A stretch of 20,669 bases of DNA. It comes from Pseudomonadota bacterium. GTDB lineage: Bacteria; Myxococcota_A; Polyangia; Polyangiales; Polyangiaceae. The position numbers and the translations under genes were made by a program. A model generated the notes under the pieces. That model had not been told where the DNA came from. It was given only the letters and a program-made list of their open reading frames with translations, and did not search any database. Within the stretch, counting starts at the first letter, position 1, and each line of letters starts with the position of its first letter. The stretch is from contig JAEYWK010000052.1 in assembly GCA_023431345.1 (NCBI GenBank), positions 1-20,669 of the forward strand. Reading direction: 5' to 3'. Shown piece by piece: positions 14,011-20,545 of this stretch.

Positions 14011-15048
14011 GTGCCGGCGAAAGTAGCCTGCCTGAGTCTCATCTGCTTGGCGGCCTTGCCGGGGTGCGAGTTTCCGATTTCAGCCAAGGACTACCGCGTT
14101 GAAGCGGACCCTCGCGCTGCCCTCATCGACACCTTCGCGACCCACGATAGCGACTGCGCACGAGCCGTCGATCAGGGCTGTCCGGGCGCCCTGTCGGCTT
14201 GCCTCGACGAAAGCGGCTGCCCTGAGTTTAGCGCGTGCGTTCGCGAGCTCGCCACCCCGGCCGCCAGGGCCGAGTGCGAAGGCCGACTGGGAACGAGCTT
14301 GGATGCGCAATGGGCCTACGAGGATCTTCTTCGGTGCTGGTCGCAGCTTGACTCGGCGTGCAGCGTCGGCGCGGACTTCCGTTGCGTTGGCCGCTATAAT
14401 CGGCCCGCCTCCGAGCGAACGACGTTGACTCTCAGCGAGCGCGTCCACTACCTCTACGCGGAGCAGGAGCCACCCGATTTCGCGCTAGCCCTATGCGTTC
14501 AAACGAGCGATTGCAGCGAGCCCATCGCGCTGGCCTCGCTCGATGACGCCGGGCACTACACGGCGACGGTGCCTTGGGGACCGAAGCTCCGTGGCCCCGG
14601 CAGTGAGTGGCAGGGGTACCGCTTGCTCACCAGCCCTGACATTCCCCCTAGCCGCGTCGAGAGCAACCTGCCGGTATGGGGAACCCGAGTCGGCGTCACT
14701 CGGGTCTTGAAAAGCGATCTGATCGAGTCGATCGGCGACGTGTTCGGGGTCACGCGTCGAGAGGCGATATTCGTGCAAGTCGTCGATTGCCAATCGGCGC
14801 CAGCGCCCGGCATCGTAGTGACCCTGACGGACCCGACAGACGGAACCGTCGAGCACGACGGTGGGGGGCCGGTGACGACCCGAACGGGAGCGGCCGCGAT
14901 CTCCGACCCAAAGCTCAACGGGGTCATCGAGATCGTGGCTCGGCGTAGCGCTGCCCGCGGTGAGGTCGGGACAGAGATTGCCCGCCATCGAGTGACTCTC
15001 CCGGAAGGACACGTCTCTTATCTGAAAATGTACCCGGAGGCTCCGTGA
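14011..15048 (+). CDS. Cys-rich lipoprotein of unknown function
   Basis: 345 aa from GTG 14011. The signal peptide ends in the lipobox A-L-P-G-C (Cys19). The next ~120 residues hold many regularly spaced cysteines (D-C-A, G-C-P, A-C-L, G-C-P, A-C-V, E-C-E, then R-C-W, A-C-S, R-C-V-G-R-Y), suggesting a disulfide-bonded helical domain. From about residue 130 the protein is beta-rich. The segment around 255-310 (I-F-V-Q-V-V-D-C, then G-I-V-V-T-L-T-D and D-G-G-G-P-V-T-T-R-T-G-A-A) resembles a carboxypeptidase-regulatory-like or Ig-like beta-sandwich. No enzyme motif is seen. The stop overlaps the GTG of the next gene by 4 bp, so both are made from one mRNA. The product should be anchored in the envelope and may act as an extracytoplasmic partner of the downstream membrane protein. 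Confidence 0.8.
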   Translation: MPAKVACLSLICLAALPGCEFPISAKDYRVEADPRAALIDTFATHDSDCARAVDQGCPGALSACLDESGCPEFSACVRELATPAARAECEGRLGTSLDAQWAYEDLLRCWSQLDSACSVGADFRCVGRYNRPASERTTLTLSERVHYLYAEQEPPDFALALCVQTSDCSEPIALASLDDAGHYTATVPWGPKLRGPGSEWQGYRLLTSPDIPPSRVESNLPVWGTRVGVTRVLKSDLIESIGDVFGVTRREAIFVQVVDCQSAPAPGIVVTLTDPTDGTVEHDGGGPVTTRTGAAAISDPKLNGVIEIVARRSAARGEVGTEIARHRVTLPEGHVSYLKMYPEAP

Positions 15049-16121
15049 GACGGCTGCGCGCGTGCGGGTGGCTCTGCTGCGTCGGCCTGCACGCAATACC
15101 TCTGGCTCACGCGGACGTCCCGTCGCCCTCGGCCTTGGCGTCCGAGACGAACGCTCACGACGCGCGGGAGCCAGCTAGGCGGCACTTCACCGCGGCGTCA
15201 GAGCTGGCCAGGCAGGGGGATTGGTCGGCTGCGCTCGAAGCCTACCGCCAGTCTTTCGCGCTCTTCCCGAGCGCCGTCACCCTTTTCAACATCGGCTACT
15301 GCCACGCCCAGCTGGGAAGGTGGGTTGCGGCTCTACGGGTGACGACCGCGGCACTCGACGAAGCTCGCTTCGAAGCGGAGCGTCGCTTGACGCCGGAGCG
15401 CCGACGCGTTGCCGAGGCTCAGCTGAGCACCATCCAGTCTCACGTCGGCACGATTTCTTTCTCTGGCGCGCCCGCCACGCGCGTCACGGTCAACGGCGTC
15501 CGCACGACCCCTCTGGGCAGCGCCGGAAGCGGCGCCTATGTCGTCGATCTCGGCCCGCTGCCGGAGCTCACTCCGAACGGCATCGTGCCCCTGAATTCGC
15601 CGGTTCCATCAGTGATCGTGCATCCGGGACGGCATCGGGTGACGGTGAGCATCGGCCTCGACGACGAGCGGAGTTACGACATCCTCCTGGCTGCGGGACA
15701 AGACGCCGTCGTGCGTCTGCCTCACGCGCCGCTACAGCCTCCGGTCCAACCGGCTGTTCGGGCGCCGGCCATCGTGACTATCAAGCCGAGACCCAGCCAT
15801 TGGACAACGCCAGCGGGGATCGGCGCGCTCGCGTTCGCGGCCGTTGGGTTCGGCGTCGCTGCTGGCTTCGGGCTCGCCGCGAACGGGGCTGCGGAGGAGC
15901 TGGACGAGAACTGCAGCTCACAGCTGGTGTGTGGGCCCGCCCAGCGGGGTACGGTGGAGCGTTATCAGCGCGCAGTGACGTGGACTAACGTAGGCCTGCT
16001 CAGCGGTGTCATCGGCGCCGCGACCGGCCTCACCCTGTTGCTGGTGCCTGCACCCAAGGCGAGCGAGGCGACCGCGATCGGCCTGTCGCCGAGCGGCGTC
16101 GCCCTGCGCCGAACGTTCTAG
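15045..16121 (+). CDS. TPR-containing exported protein with C-terminal membrane segments
   Basis: 358 aa from GTG 15045 (4-bp overlap with the lipoprotein stop). A signal peptide is likely, with cleavage near A-H-A-D (about residue 23). Residues ~45-100 look like TPR repeats (A-R-R-H-F-T-A-A-S-E-L-A-R-Q-G-D-W, then A-L-E-A-Y-R-Q-S-F-A-L-F-P and N-I-G-Y-C-H-A-Q-L-G-R-W). A beta-rich part follows with a PEGA-like phrase (V-T-V-N-G-V-R-T-T-P-L-G, later H-P-G-R-H-R-V-T-V). After a Pro-rich linker come two hydrophobic helices (about 259-280 and 315-340) around a loop with two cysteines (N-C-S-S-Q-L-V-C). This layout is common in myxobacterial envelope proteins encoded near Ser/Thr kinases. The function is unknown; a scaffolding role is inferred. 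The FHA-AAA+ gene starts 55 bp downstream. Confidence 0.8.
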   Translation: MRRLRACGWLCCVGLHAIPLAHADVPSPSALASETNAHDAREPARRHFTAASELARQGDWSAALEAYRQSFALFPSAVTLFNIGYCHAQLGRWVAALRVTTAALDEARFEAERRLTPERRRVAEAQLSTIQSHVGTISFSGAPATRVTVNGVRTTPLGSAGSGAYVVDLGPLPELTPNGIVPLNSPVPSVIVHPGRHRVTVSIGLDDERSYDILLAAGQDAVVRLPHAPLQPPVQPAVRAPAIVTIKPRPSHWTTPAGIGALAFAAVGFGVAAGFGLAANGAAEELDENCSSQLVCGPAQRGTVERYQRAVTWTNVGLLSGVIGAATGLTLLLVPAPKASEATAIGLSPSGVALRRTF

Positions 16122-16161
16122 CGCGTAAAGGTCGCCGTCCCGCAGGGCCGCGAACGATCGA

Positions 16162-16170
16162 TGCTATACG
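16162..16170 (+). promoter_or_regulatory. Possible extended -10 before the FHA-AAA+ gene
   Basis: TGCTATACG is an extended -10 type element whose hexamer (16165-16170) ends 6 nt before ATG 16177. With no Shine-Dalgarno present, this suggests a leaderless mRNA starting at or near the ATG. No -35 match is seen. Confidence 0.3.
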
Positions 16171-16176
16171 CCTCGA

Positions 16177-17583
16177 ATGGGGCAATGCGATGGTGACGGT
16201 GAGAGGACCGAGACTCTGTCCAGGGGAGCGGACGAGGGAGCCTCGGCAGACCCGCAGAAGGAGCACCTGCACTTGGTCCTGGTGTGGAGCGCTCACGAGC
16301 CCGAGAGGATCGGCGAATCTTGCCCGCTGCCGCGTTCGTGCACCTTAGGCCGCGGCTCCAGGAGCCCCACCGAAGACCGAGCACGCTTGGAGCTGTTTCG
16401 TTCACGCCCCGGTGAGCAGGTTCCGACCGGCTTCTTGACTGCGCCCAAGCTCTCGCGGCAGCAGTGGAGGCTGGTCGCGACGGACGCCGCAGTGACCATC
16501 GAGAACGTAGGAAAGAGCTCGCTCGTCCACAACGGGGTCCGGACGAAGAGCTGTCGCGCCGTGGCAGGTGACACCGTGGGCGTCGAGGATGTCATGCTCA
16601 TGCTCGTCACCCAGCGACCGAAGCTGATCAGCCCTCTCCCCACGACGTCGTTCGCCTTCGGCGCAGCGGACCGGCACGGCATCGTGGGTGAGACCCCCGA
16701 GGCGTGGCACCTGCGACGAGAGCTTCTACGCTTGGCCACGGGCAGCGCCCACGTGCTCATTATCGGAGCATCGGGCACGGGCAAGGAGCTCTGCGCTCAG
16801 GCTATCCACCGCGCGTCGCTGCGTTCGAAAGCGCCGCTCGTTGCCCGCAACGCAGCCACCATTCCCGCGAGTCTGCTCGAAGCAGAGCTGTTCGGCCAGA
16901 TCGCGGGATACCCCAACGCCGGGTCGCCGTCACGAAAGGGGCTAGTGGGCGCTGCCGACAAGGGGTGTTTGCTCCTGGACGAGGTGACTGAGCTCGACTC
17001 TGCCCAGCAGGCGAACCTGCTGCGCGTCCTCGATTCGGGCGAGTACCAGAGGCTCGGAGAAGACCAAATGCGCCGCAGTGATCTGCGCTGTATTGCCGTC
17101 ACGAACCGCGCGCTCGACGCCATGAAGCCAGACGTCTTGGCTCGATTTCCGGAGCGAGTCTCGGTCCCTGATCTCAACGCGCGGCGGGCCGACATCCCAC
17201 TGCTGATGCGGATCATTCTAGCCCGCTTGGCCGAAGAGGCGGGGCGAGCCAACTACGAGTGCTCGCAAGAGCTGACGCAGGCCCTCGTTCGTCACCGATA
17301 TCAGCACAACTTCAGGGAGCTCGAGCGGCTCCTACGATTGGCATGTCGGACGTCGGCATCGGAGCGCCTGCTGCTGACATCGGCCGTGCGCGCCGAGCTG
17401 GTGCTTCCGGCAGAAGGTGAACCTGATTCCGAGCGCATTCGAGCTGCGCTCCTCCACTCGAAGAACGTCTCCGAAGCGGCGATCGCCCTGGGGCTGCCGA
17501 GCCGCTTTGCGCTACGGAGGCTCATGAAGCGGCTGGGCATGGCTGCCTCAGAGCCCGACGCGCTCGAAGCGGACGAGAATTGA
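16177..17583 (+). CDS. FHA-domain AAA+ regulator of the sigma54-activator (NtrC) family, GAFTGA loop replaced
   Basis: 468 aa. Residues ~30-147 form an FHA-type domain: L-G-R-G at 57-60, L-S-R at 92-94 (Gln-Gln where His is usual next), then V-G-K-S-S-L-V-H-N-G at 111-120 and G-D-T-V-G-V at 131-136. FHA domains bind phospho-threonine. The AAA+ domain follows with Walker A G-A-S-G-T-G-K-E (197-204), Walker B L-L-L-D-E-V (265-270) and sensor I A-V-T-N (307-310). At the L1 loop, where sigma54 activators have GAFTGA, the sequence is G-Y-P-N-A-G (244-249), so the sigma54 contact residues are missing. The C-terminus (about 424-455) is a Fis-like helix-turn-helix (V-S-E-A-A-I-A-L-G-L, then F-A-L-R-R-L-M-K-R-L-G). 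It is probably a cytoplasmic DNA-binding protein regulated by phosphoprotein binding. It converges with the Ser/Thr kinase gene, 29 bp apart. Confidence 0.87.
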   Translation: MGQCDGDGERTETLSRGADEGASADPQKEHLHLVLVWSAHEPERIGESCPLPRSCTLGRGSRSPTEDRARLELFRSRPGEQVPTGFLTAPKLSRQQWRLVATDAAVTIENVGKSSLVHNGVRTKSCRAVAGDTVGVEDVMLMLVTQRPKLISPLPTTSFAFGAADRHGIVGETPEAWHLRRELLRLATGSAHVLIIGASGTGKELCAQAIHRASLRSKAPLVARNAATIPASLLEAELFGQIAGYPNAGSPSRKGLVGAADKGCLLLDEVTELDSAQQANLLRVLDSGEYQRLGEDQMRRSDLRCIAVTNRALDAMKPDVLARFPERVSVPDLNARRADIPLLMRIILARLAEEAGRANYECSQELTQALVRHRYQHNFRELERLLRLACRTSASERLLLTSAVRAELVLPAEGEPDSERIRAALLHSKNVSEAAIALGLPSRFALRRLMKRLGMAASEPDALEADEN

Positions 17584-17612
17584 CGAAGACGGTGGGCGAC
17601 GCTGCGACGGCG

Positions 17613-18953
17613 TCAAAAATCAGGTTCCTCGAAGAAGGTCGGAACCGGCGTCGGTGGGACGGTCTCCGCTTGCGCTGAGCCCGGGCTGGTCGGCCCGTCG
17701 GGGGCGCGCGTCGATGCGTGGCTGGCGGGAGTGGACCGCGTTCCTGCGAGTCTCACGCGAGGGGCTGCCGGTGCAACCCGCGCGCTCGGCAGCGGAGCGC
17801 TCGTCTGGGCTGCGGGTTCGCGCGCGAGGTTAGAGGCTATCGGCGCTGGTTCGGCGCGGCCGGGCTGCGAAGCGCGCGTCGCCCGCGCGCTCGGGTCGAG
17901 AGACGGCTCGGGAGGGCTCGGCTCTCGAAGCTCACGCAGCGCAAGCAAGAGCCCCACCGCCGCGGTCGCTAGCAGGATTGGAGCTCCGAACCGACGCCAG
18001 CGTGAAGAGGATGCCGCGCTTCGCCGATTCAGTCGGCTGGGCGGGGCAGCGAGACCGCTCTCGGTCTCGTCGTCGCTCGAGCCTGGAGGGGAGCTCGCGT
18101 CGTCGAATAGCTCCTGGATCTCCCGCTCGAGCTGCTCGACGCTTTGCGCTCGCTCGTGCGGCGCCTTGCGGAGACACCTGGCGGCGAGGGCGCCTACGGA
18201 GGCTGGAAGGCCCTGGCACAGCTGCACGAGCGGTGTCGGCTGGTCGGCAACGATGGCGGCAAACAGCGCGGGATTGCCCTCCCCGACGAAAGGTCGCTTC
18301 CCCGCGAGCATCTCGTAGAGCACCACCCCGAGCGCCCAGATGTCGCTGGTTCCAAGCGCCTTCAGGCCCCGTACTTGCTCGGGCGACATGTAGCCCGGCG
18401 ACCCCGCGAACTTACCGCTCTCGGTGCTGCCTTCGTCACCACTCGCGTCGAGGGCCTTGGATAAGCCAAAATCGAGCAGCTTCACCGCTGTGGCCCCGTC
18501 TGGGGTGCTCACGAGAAAGACATTGGAAGGCTTGATGTCGCGATGCACCAGCTGGATCGCGTGCGCCTCCTTGAGAGCGACACACAACTGACGAGTCCAG
18601 TCGAGGGCCTGTCTCCATGGTACTCGCCCGTGCTCGTTCAGATACTGTCGGAGCGACTGCCCCTCCAGGAGCTCCATCACGATGTACGGAGTTCCGTCAG
18701 GTAGGCCGTCCACGTCGAGGATGCGGACGGTGTGGGGGCTGCGCAGCCGCGCTGCGGCCCGAGCTTCACGCCAGGTTGAGCCATCAGCGCCGGCGGTCCT
18801 CGGAACTTTGATGGCGACGCGAGTGCCGAGGTTGATGTTTTCGGCCGCGAAGACCTGGCCGTACCCGCCCGTGCCGACGAGACCTGCCACTCGATACTTC
18901 TCCGCAACGATTTCACCTGACGAGAAACGCTGCACGACGACGGACGGCTCCAT
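17613..18953 (-). CDS. Transmembrane eukaryotic-type Ser/Thr protein kinase
   Basis: 446 aa from ATG 18953; a GTG at 19070 in the same frame would add 39 residues, and neither start has a clear ribosome binding site. The kinase domain (about 20-285) is complete: glycine loop G-T-G-G-Y-G-Q-V (27-34), Lys49 in V-A-I-K, H137-R-D139-I-K-P-S-N, D161-F-G, and the activation segment ending G-S-P-G-Y-M-S-P-E-Q (184-193). The APE Glu is conserved as P-E. The R-D form suggests control by activation-loop phosphorylation. One membrane helix lies at about 322-339. The ~105-residue outer part is Pro/Ala/Ser/Thr-rich with no folded domain I recognise, ending in F-F-E-E-P-D-F. Its convergent position beside the FHA-AAA+ gene makes that protein a natural phosphorylation-dependent partner (inference). 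Confidence 0.9.
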   Translation of the reverse strand: MEPSVVVQRFSSGEIVAEKYRVAGLVGTGGYGQVFAAENINLGTRVAIKVPRTAGADGSTWREARAAARLRSPHTVRILDVDGLPDGTPYIVMELLEGQSLRQYLNEHGRVPWRQALDWTRQLCVALKEAHAIQLVHRDIKPSNVFLVSTPDGATAVKLLDFGLSKALDASGDEGSTESGKFAGSPGYMSPEQVRGLKALGTSDIWALGVVLYEMLAGKRPFVGEGNPALFAAIVADQPTPLVQLCQGLPASVGALAARCLRKAPHERAQSVEQLEREIQELFDDASSPPGSSDDETESGLAAPPSRLNRRSAASSSRWRRFGAPILLATAAVGLLLALRELREPSPPEPSLDPSARATRASQPGRAEPAPIASNLAREPAAQTSAPLPSARVAPAAPRVRLAGTRSTPASHASTRAPDGPTSPGSAQAETVPPTPVPTFFEEPDF

Positions 18954-19111
18954 GAATCGCTCGCGAAGGCGTCGACCTTCATCGCGACCCAGGGAAACGT
19001 CAACCAACGCCCCCGGCGGCACACTTTCGCAGAGATTTTCGGGGCTCTTCGGCGAGGTGACGCCGCACACGCTCGACCATCACGCAGAGGCGCCCGCTGC
19101 TGGGTTGCGGG

Positions 19112-19816
19112 CTACCCGCAGCTCCCCTGCGGGCAGAGCGTCACGCCGTAGTGCTGCCCGCCGCCCTTCCAGACCATCAACACGTTGGTGTACGCGGCGC
19201 TCGGCATGAACTCCCAGCAATCGATGGTCTCCCTGGGCTGCGGCCCCGACCACAGCAGCTCGAGCCCTACGCCGCACTCGGCGTCGGTACCCCAGAACTC
19301 GGTTTGTTGGATGGGGTGCCGGTTCTCGCTCGAAAAAGCGTAGGGTTGCCCGGCAACCATTGGCTCCGACAGCTTGATGTTACGGATACCGATAGAAGTA
19401 CTAGGAATGTCGTTTTGTACGCCCACGCCCTGTTGGAAGACGTACTCGTAGCAGTTCTTCATCACCGACCCGTACGGCAACTCTCGGTACGTTCCGGGCG
19501 AGCAGTGATTGCCACAGTAACGGGTAACGTCCTTGGACGCCGAACCGGGCTCGAACGTCCCGCACGTGCTGCTCGAACCGTCGGCGCCGGCGGTGGCTAC
19601 GCCCGCGCTGCCGCCGGTGCTCACACCAGCCGCGCCGCCGCCTGAGCTCGCGCCAGCCGCGCTGCCGCCTGAGCTCGCATCCGCGCCGGCGCCAGCCGCT
19701 GAGACGCCATCGCCATCTGCAGACTCGCCTCCCCCACAGCTGAACCCGGCCGTCGACGCCACTACCAGCAGCGCTCCGAGCCCCTGCTTCTTCGCAGATC
19801 GAATTGCGGCGATCAT
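19112..19816 (-). CDS. Lipoprotein with Gly/Ala/Ser linker and Cys-containing domain
   Basis: 234 aa from ATG 19816; a GTG at 19822 is in frame but lies directly against the predicted -10, so the ATG is preferred. The signal peptide leads to A-G-F-S-C, with the likely lipidated Cys at residue 27 (Phe/Ser instead of the standard -2/-1 residues, so the lipobox is slightly unusual). Residues ~30-83 are a Gly/Ala/Ser linker. The C-terminal ~150 residues hold about eight cysteines (T-C-G, Y-C-G, H-C-S, N-C-Y-E-Y, E-C-G, D-C-W-E-F, L-C-P, S-C-G) and a beta-rich pattern with N-V-L-M-V-W-K-G-G. I do not recognise the family. It is the third protein in the window with this lipobox, linker, Cys-domain plan. 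It lies 158 bp upstream of the kinase start on the same strand, and co-transcription is possible. Confidence 0.8.
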   Translation of the reverse strand: MIAAIRSAKKQGLGALLVVASTAGFSCGGGESADGDGVSAAGAGADASSGGSAAGASSGGGAAGVSTGGSAGVATAGADGSSSTCGTFEPGSASKDVTRYCGNHCSPGTYRELPYGSVMKNCYEYVFQQGVGVQNDIPSTSIGIRNIKLSEPMVAGQPYAFSSENRHPIQQTEFWGTDAECGVGLELLWSGPQPRETIDCWEFMPSAAYTNVLMVWKGGGQHYGVTLCPQGSCG

Positions 19817-19822
19817 GATCAC

Positions 19823-19851
19823 TAGATAATCGCAGCGCGAGCGCAGGTCAA
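19823..19851 (-). promoter_or_regulatory. Sigma70-type promoter for a leaderless lipoprotein mRNA
   Basis: On the minus strand TTGACC (19846-19851) and TATCTA (19823-19828) are separated by exactly 17 bp. The -10 ends 6 nt before ATG 19816, so the transcript would start at or next to the start codon. There is no Shine-Dalgarno sequence, which agrees with leaderless translation. Confidence 0.55.
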
Positions 19852-19877
19852 CCTAGCTTACCCATCATTCAGGGTGA

Positions 19878-19909
19878 TGTGCGCGCACAGGTCTGCTCGG
19901 TGCGCGCAC
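19878..19909. promoter_or_regulatory. Twin palindromes (GTGCGCGCAC) upstream of the lipoprotein promoter
   Basis: TGTGCGCGCACA (19878-19889, perfect 12-bp palindrome) and GTGCGCGCAC (19900-19909, perfect 10-bp palindrome) share the same core. Their centres are 21 bp apart, about two helical turns. They lie roughly 60-95 bp upstream of the predicted start site, a typical position for an activator binding to one DNA face. The regulator is unknown. Confidence 0.45.
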
Positions 19910-19968
19910 TTGCGAAGAGAGCACATGCGAAGAAAACGACCCGCTCACGTCGACGATCCCAATTGCAA

Positions 19969-20006
19969 TGAAACGACCGCGCTCCACCTTTCGGCAGAGC
20001 GCGGTC
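19969..20006 (-). terminator. Strong intrinsic terminator after the 20055 ORF
   Basis: On the minus strand GACCGCGCTC (19997-20006) pairs perfectly with GAGCGCGGTC (19975-19984). The stem continues inward through TGCC/GGTG (two wobble pairs) to a GAAA tetraloop, and GTTTCATT follows. It begins about 50 bp after the stop codon at 20055. The 14-bp stem with a GNRA loop makes it the best terminator in the window. Confidence 0.65.
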
Positions 20007-20054
20007 ATGTGGCTGGCCATATCGCCCAGCTTGAAGCGAACGCGGATAGACCGG

Positions 20055-20441
20055 TTACAGCACCGTCAGGTGGTAGACGCTGCTGTTCGGATAGCAGTAG
20101 TTGAGGTTCGGATTGTAATCAGCGGGGTACACCTCTTGGTAGACGGTGTCGGACCAGCTCTGCCCGGCAGCCCGGTAGTCGTAGTACACGCGCCAAGCGC
20201 TGATTCGATCGTTCGCCGTGTCCGGCAGGCTCTGGTCCGACCACGCCTTTCCACCGCTATACTCGATAATCTTGTTCGCCAGATCTTCCTGGCGCCACTT
20301 GCCGTCGTCGACGTTCCAGAACGTCACCTTCCTGACTTTGATGTCATAGTCGACGCCGTTACGCCGGCGCTTGTTGCTGACCTGGATTTCGACGGGCTTG
20401 CAGGCGTTGAAGCCCAGGATGGCCTGTTGGGTGGAACCCAC
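20055..20441 (-). CDS. Unknown protein, apparently truncated at its 5' end
   Basis: GTG 20441 would give 128 aa. Coding-like sequence in the same frame continues upstream, without a start codon, to a TGA at 20571-20573, adding an acidic stretch (V-D-E-D-G-I-A-Q-D-F-D-G-N and A-E-P-R-D-D-E-E-S). The main part reads like a folded, probably exported domain: F-N-A-C-K-P-V-E-I-Q-V, V-R-K-V-T-F-W-N-V-D-D-G-K-W-R, A-W-R-V-Y-Y-D-Y-R, and N-L-N-Y-C-Y-P-N-S-S-V-Y-H-L-T-V-L. I do not recognise the family. No signal peptide is present at either possible start. The upstream end runs into the IS630-type transposase remnant, so the original start may have been lost by insertion or deletion. A strong terminator follows. 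Confidence 0.6.
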   Translation of the reverse strand: MGSTQQAILGFNACKPVEIQVSNKRRRNGVDYDIKVRKVTFWNVDDGKWRQEDLANKIIEYSGGKAWSDQSLPDTANDRISAWRVYYDYRAAGQSWSDTVYQEVYPADYNPNLNYCYPNSSVYHLTVL

Positions 20442-20545
20442 CGACTCTTCGTCGTCTCGAGGCTCGGCCTCTTGCTTCGACGAGGCCGGGCCCTCGCCGA
20501 TCGCCGGGTTGCCATCGAAGTCCTGCGCGATACCGTCCTCGTCGA

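Noticed and set aside
14011..14060. Protein-like antisense peptide opposite the signal peptide of the 14011 lipoprotein (Q-A-G-Y-F-R-R-H-F-E-N)
   Set aside because: It quickly becomes Ser/Arg low complexity in the same frame, and the plus strand encodes a standard lipoprotein signal, so this is probably chance.
17598..17614. GACGC/GCGTC inverted repeat followed by AAAAA between the convergent AAA+ and kinase genes
   Set aside because: The short stem is followed by A on the plus strand and preceded by T on the minus strand, so it is not an intrinsic terminator for either gene.
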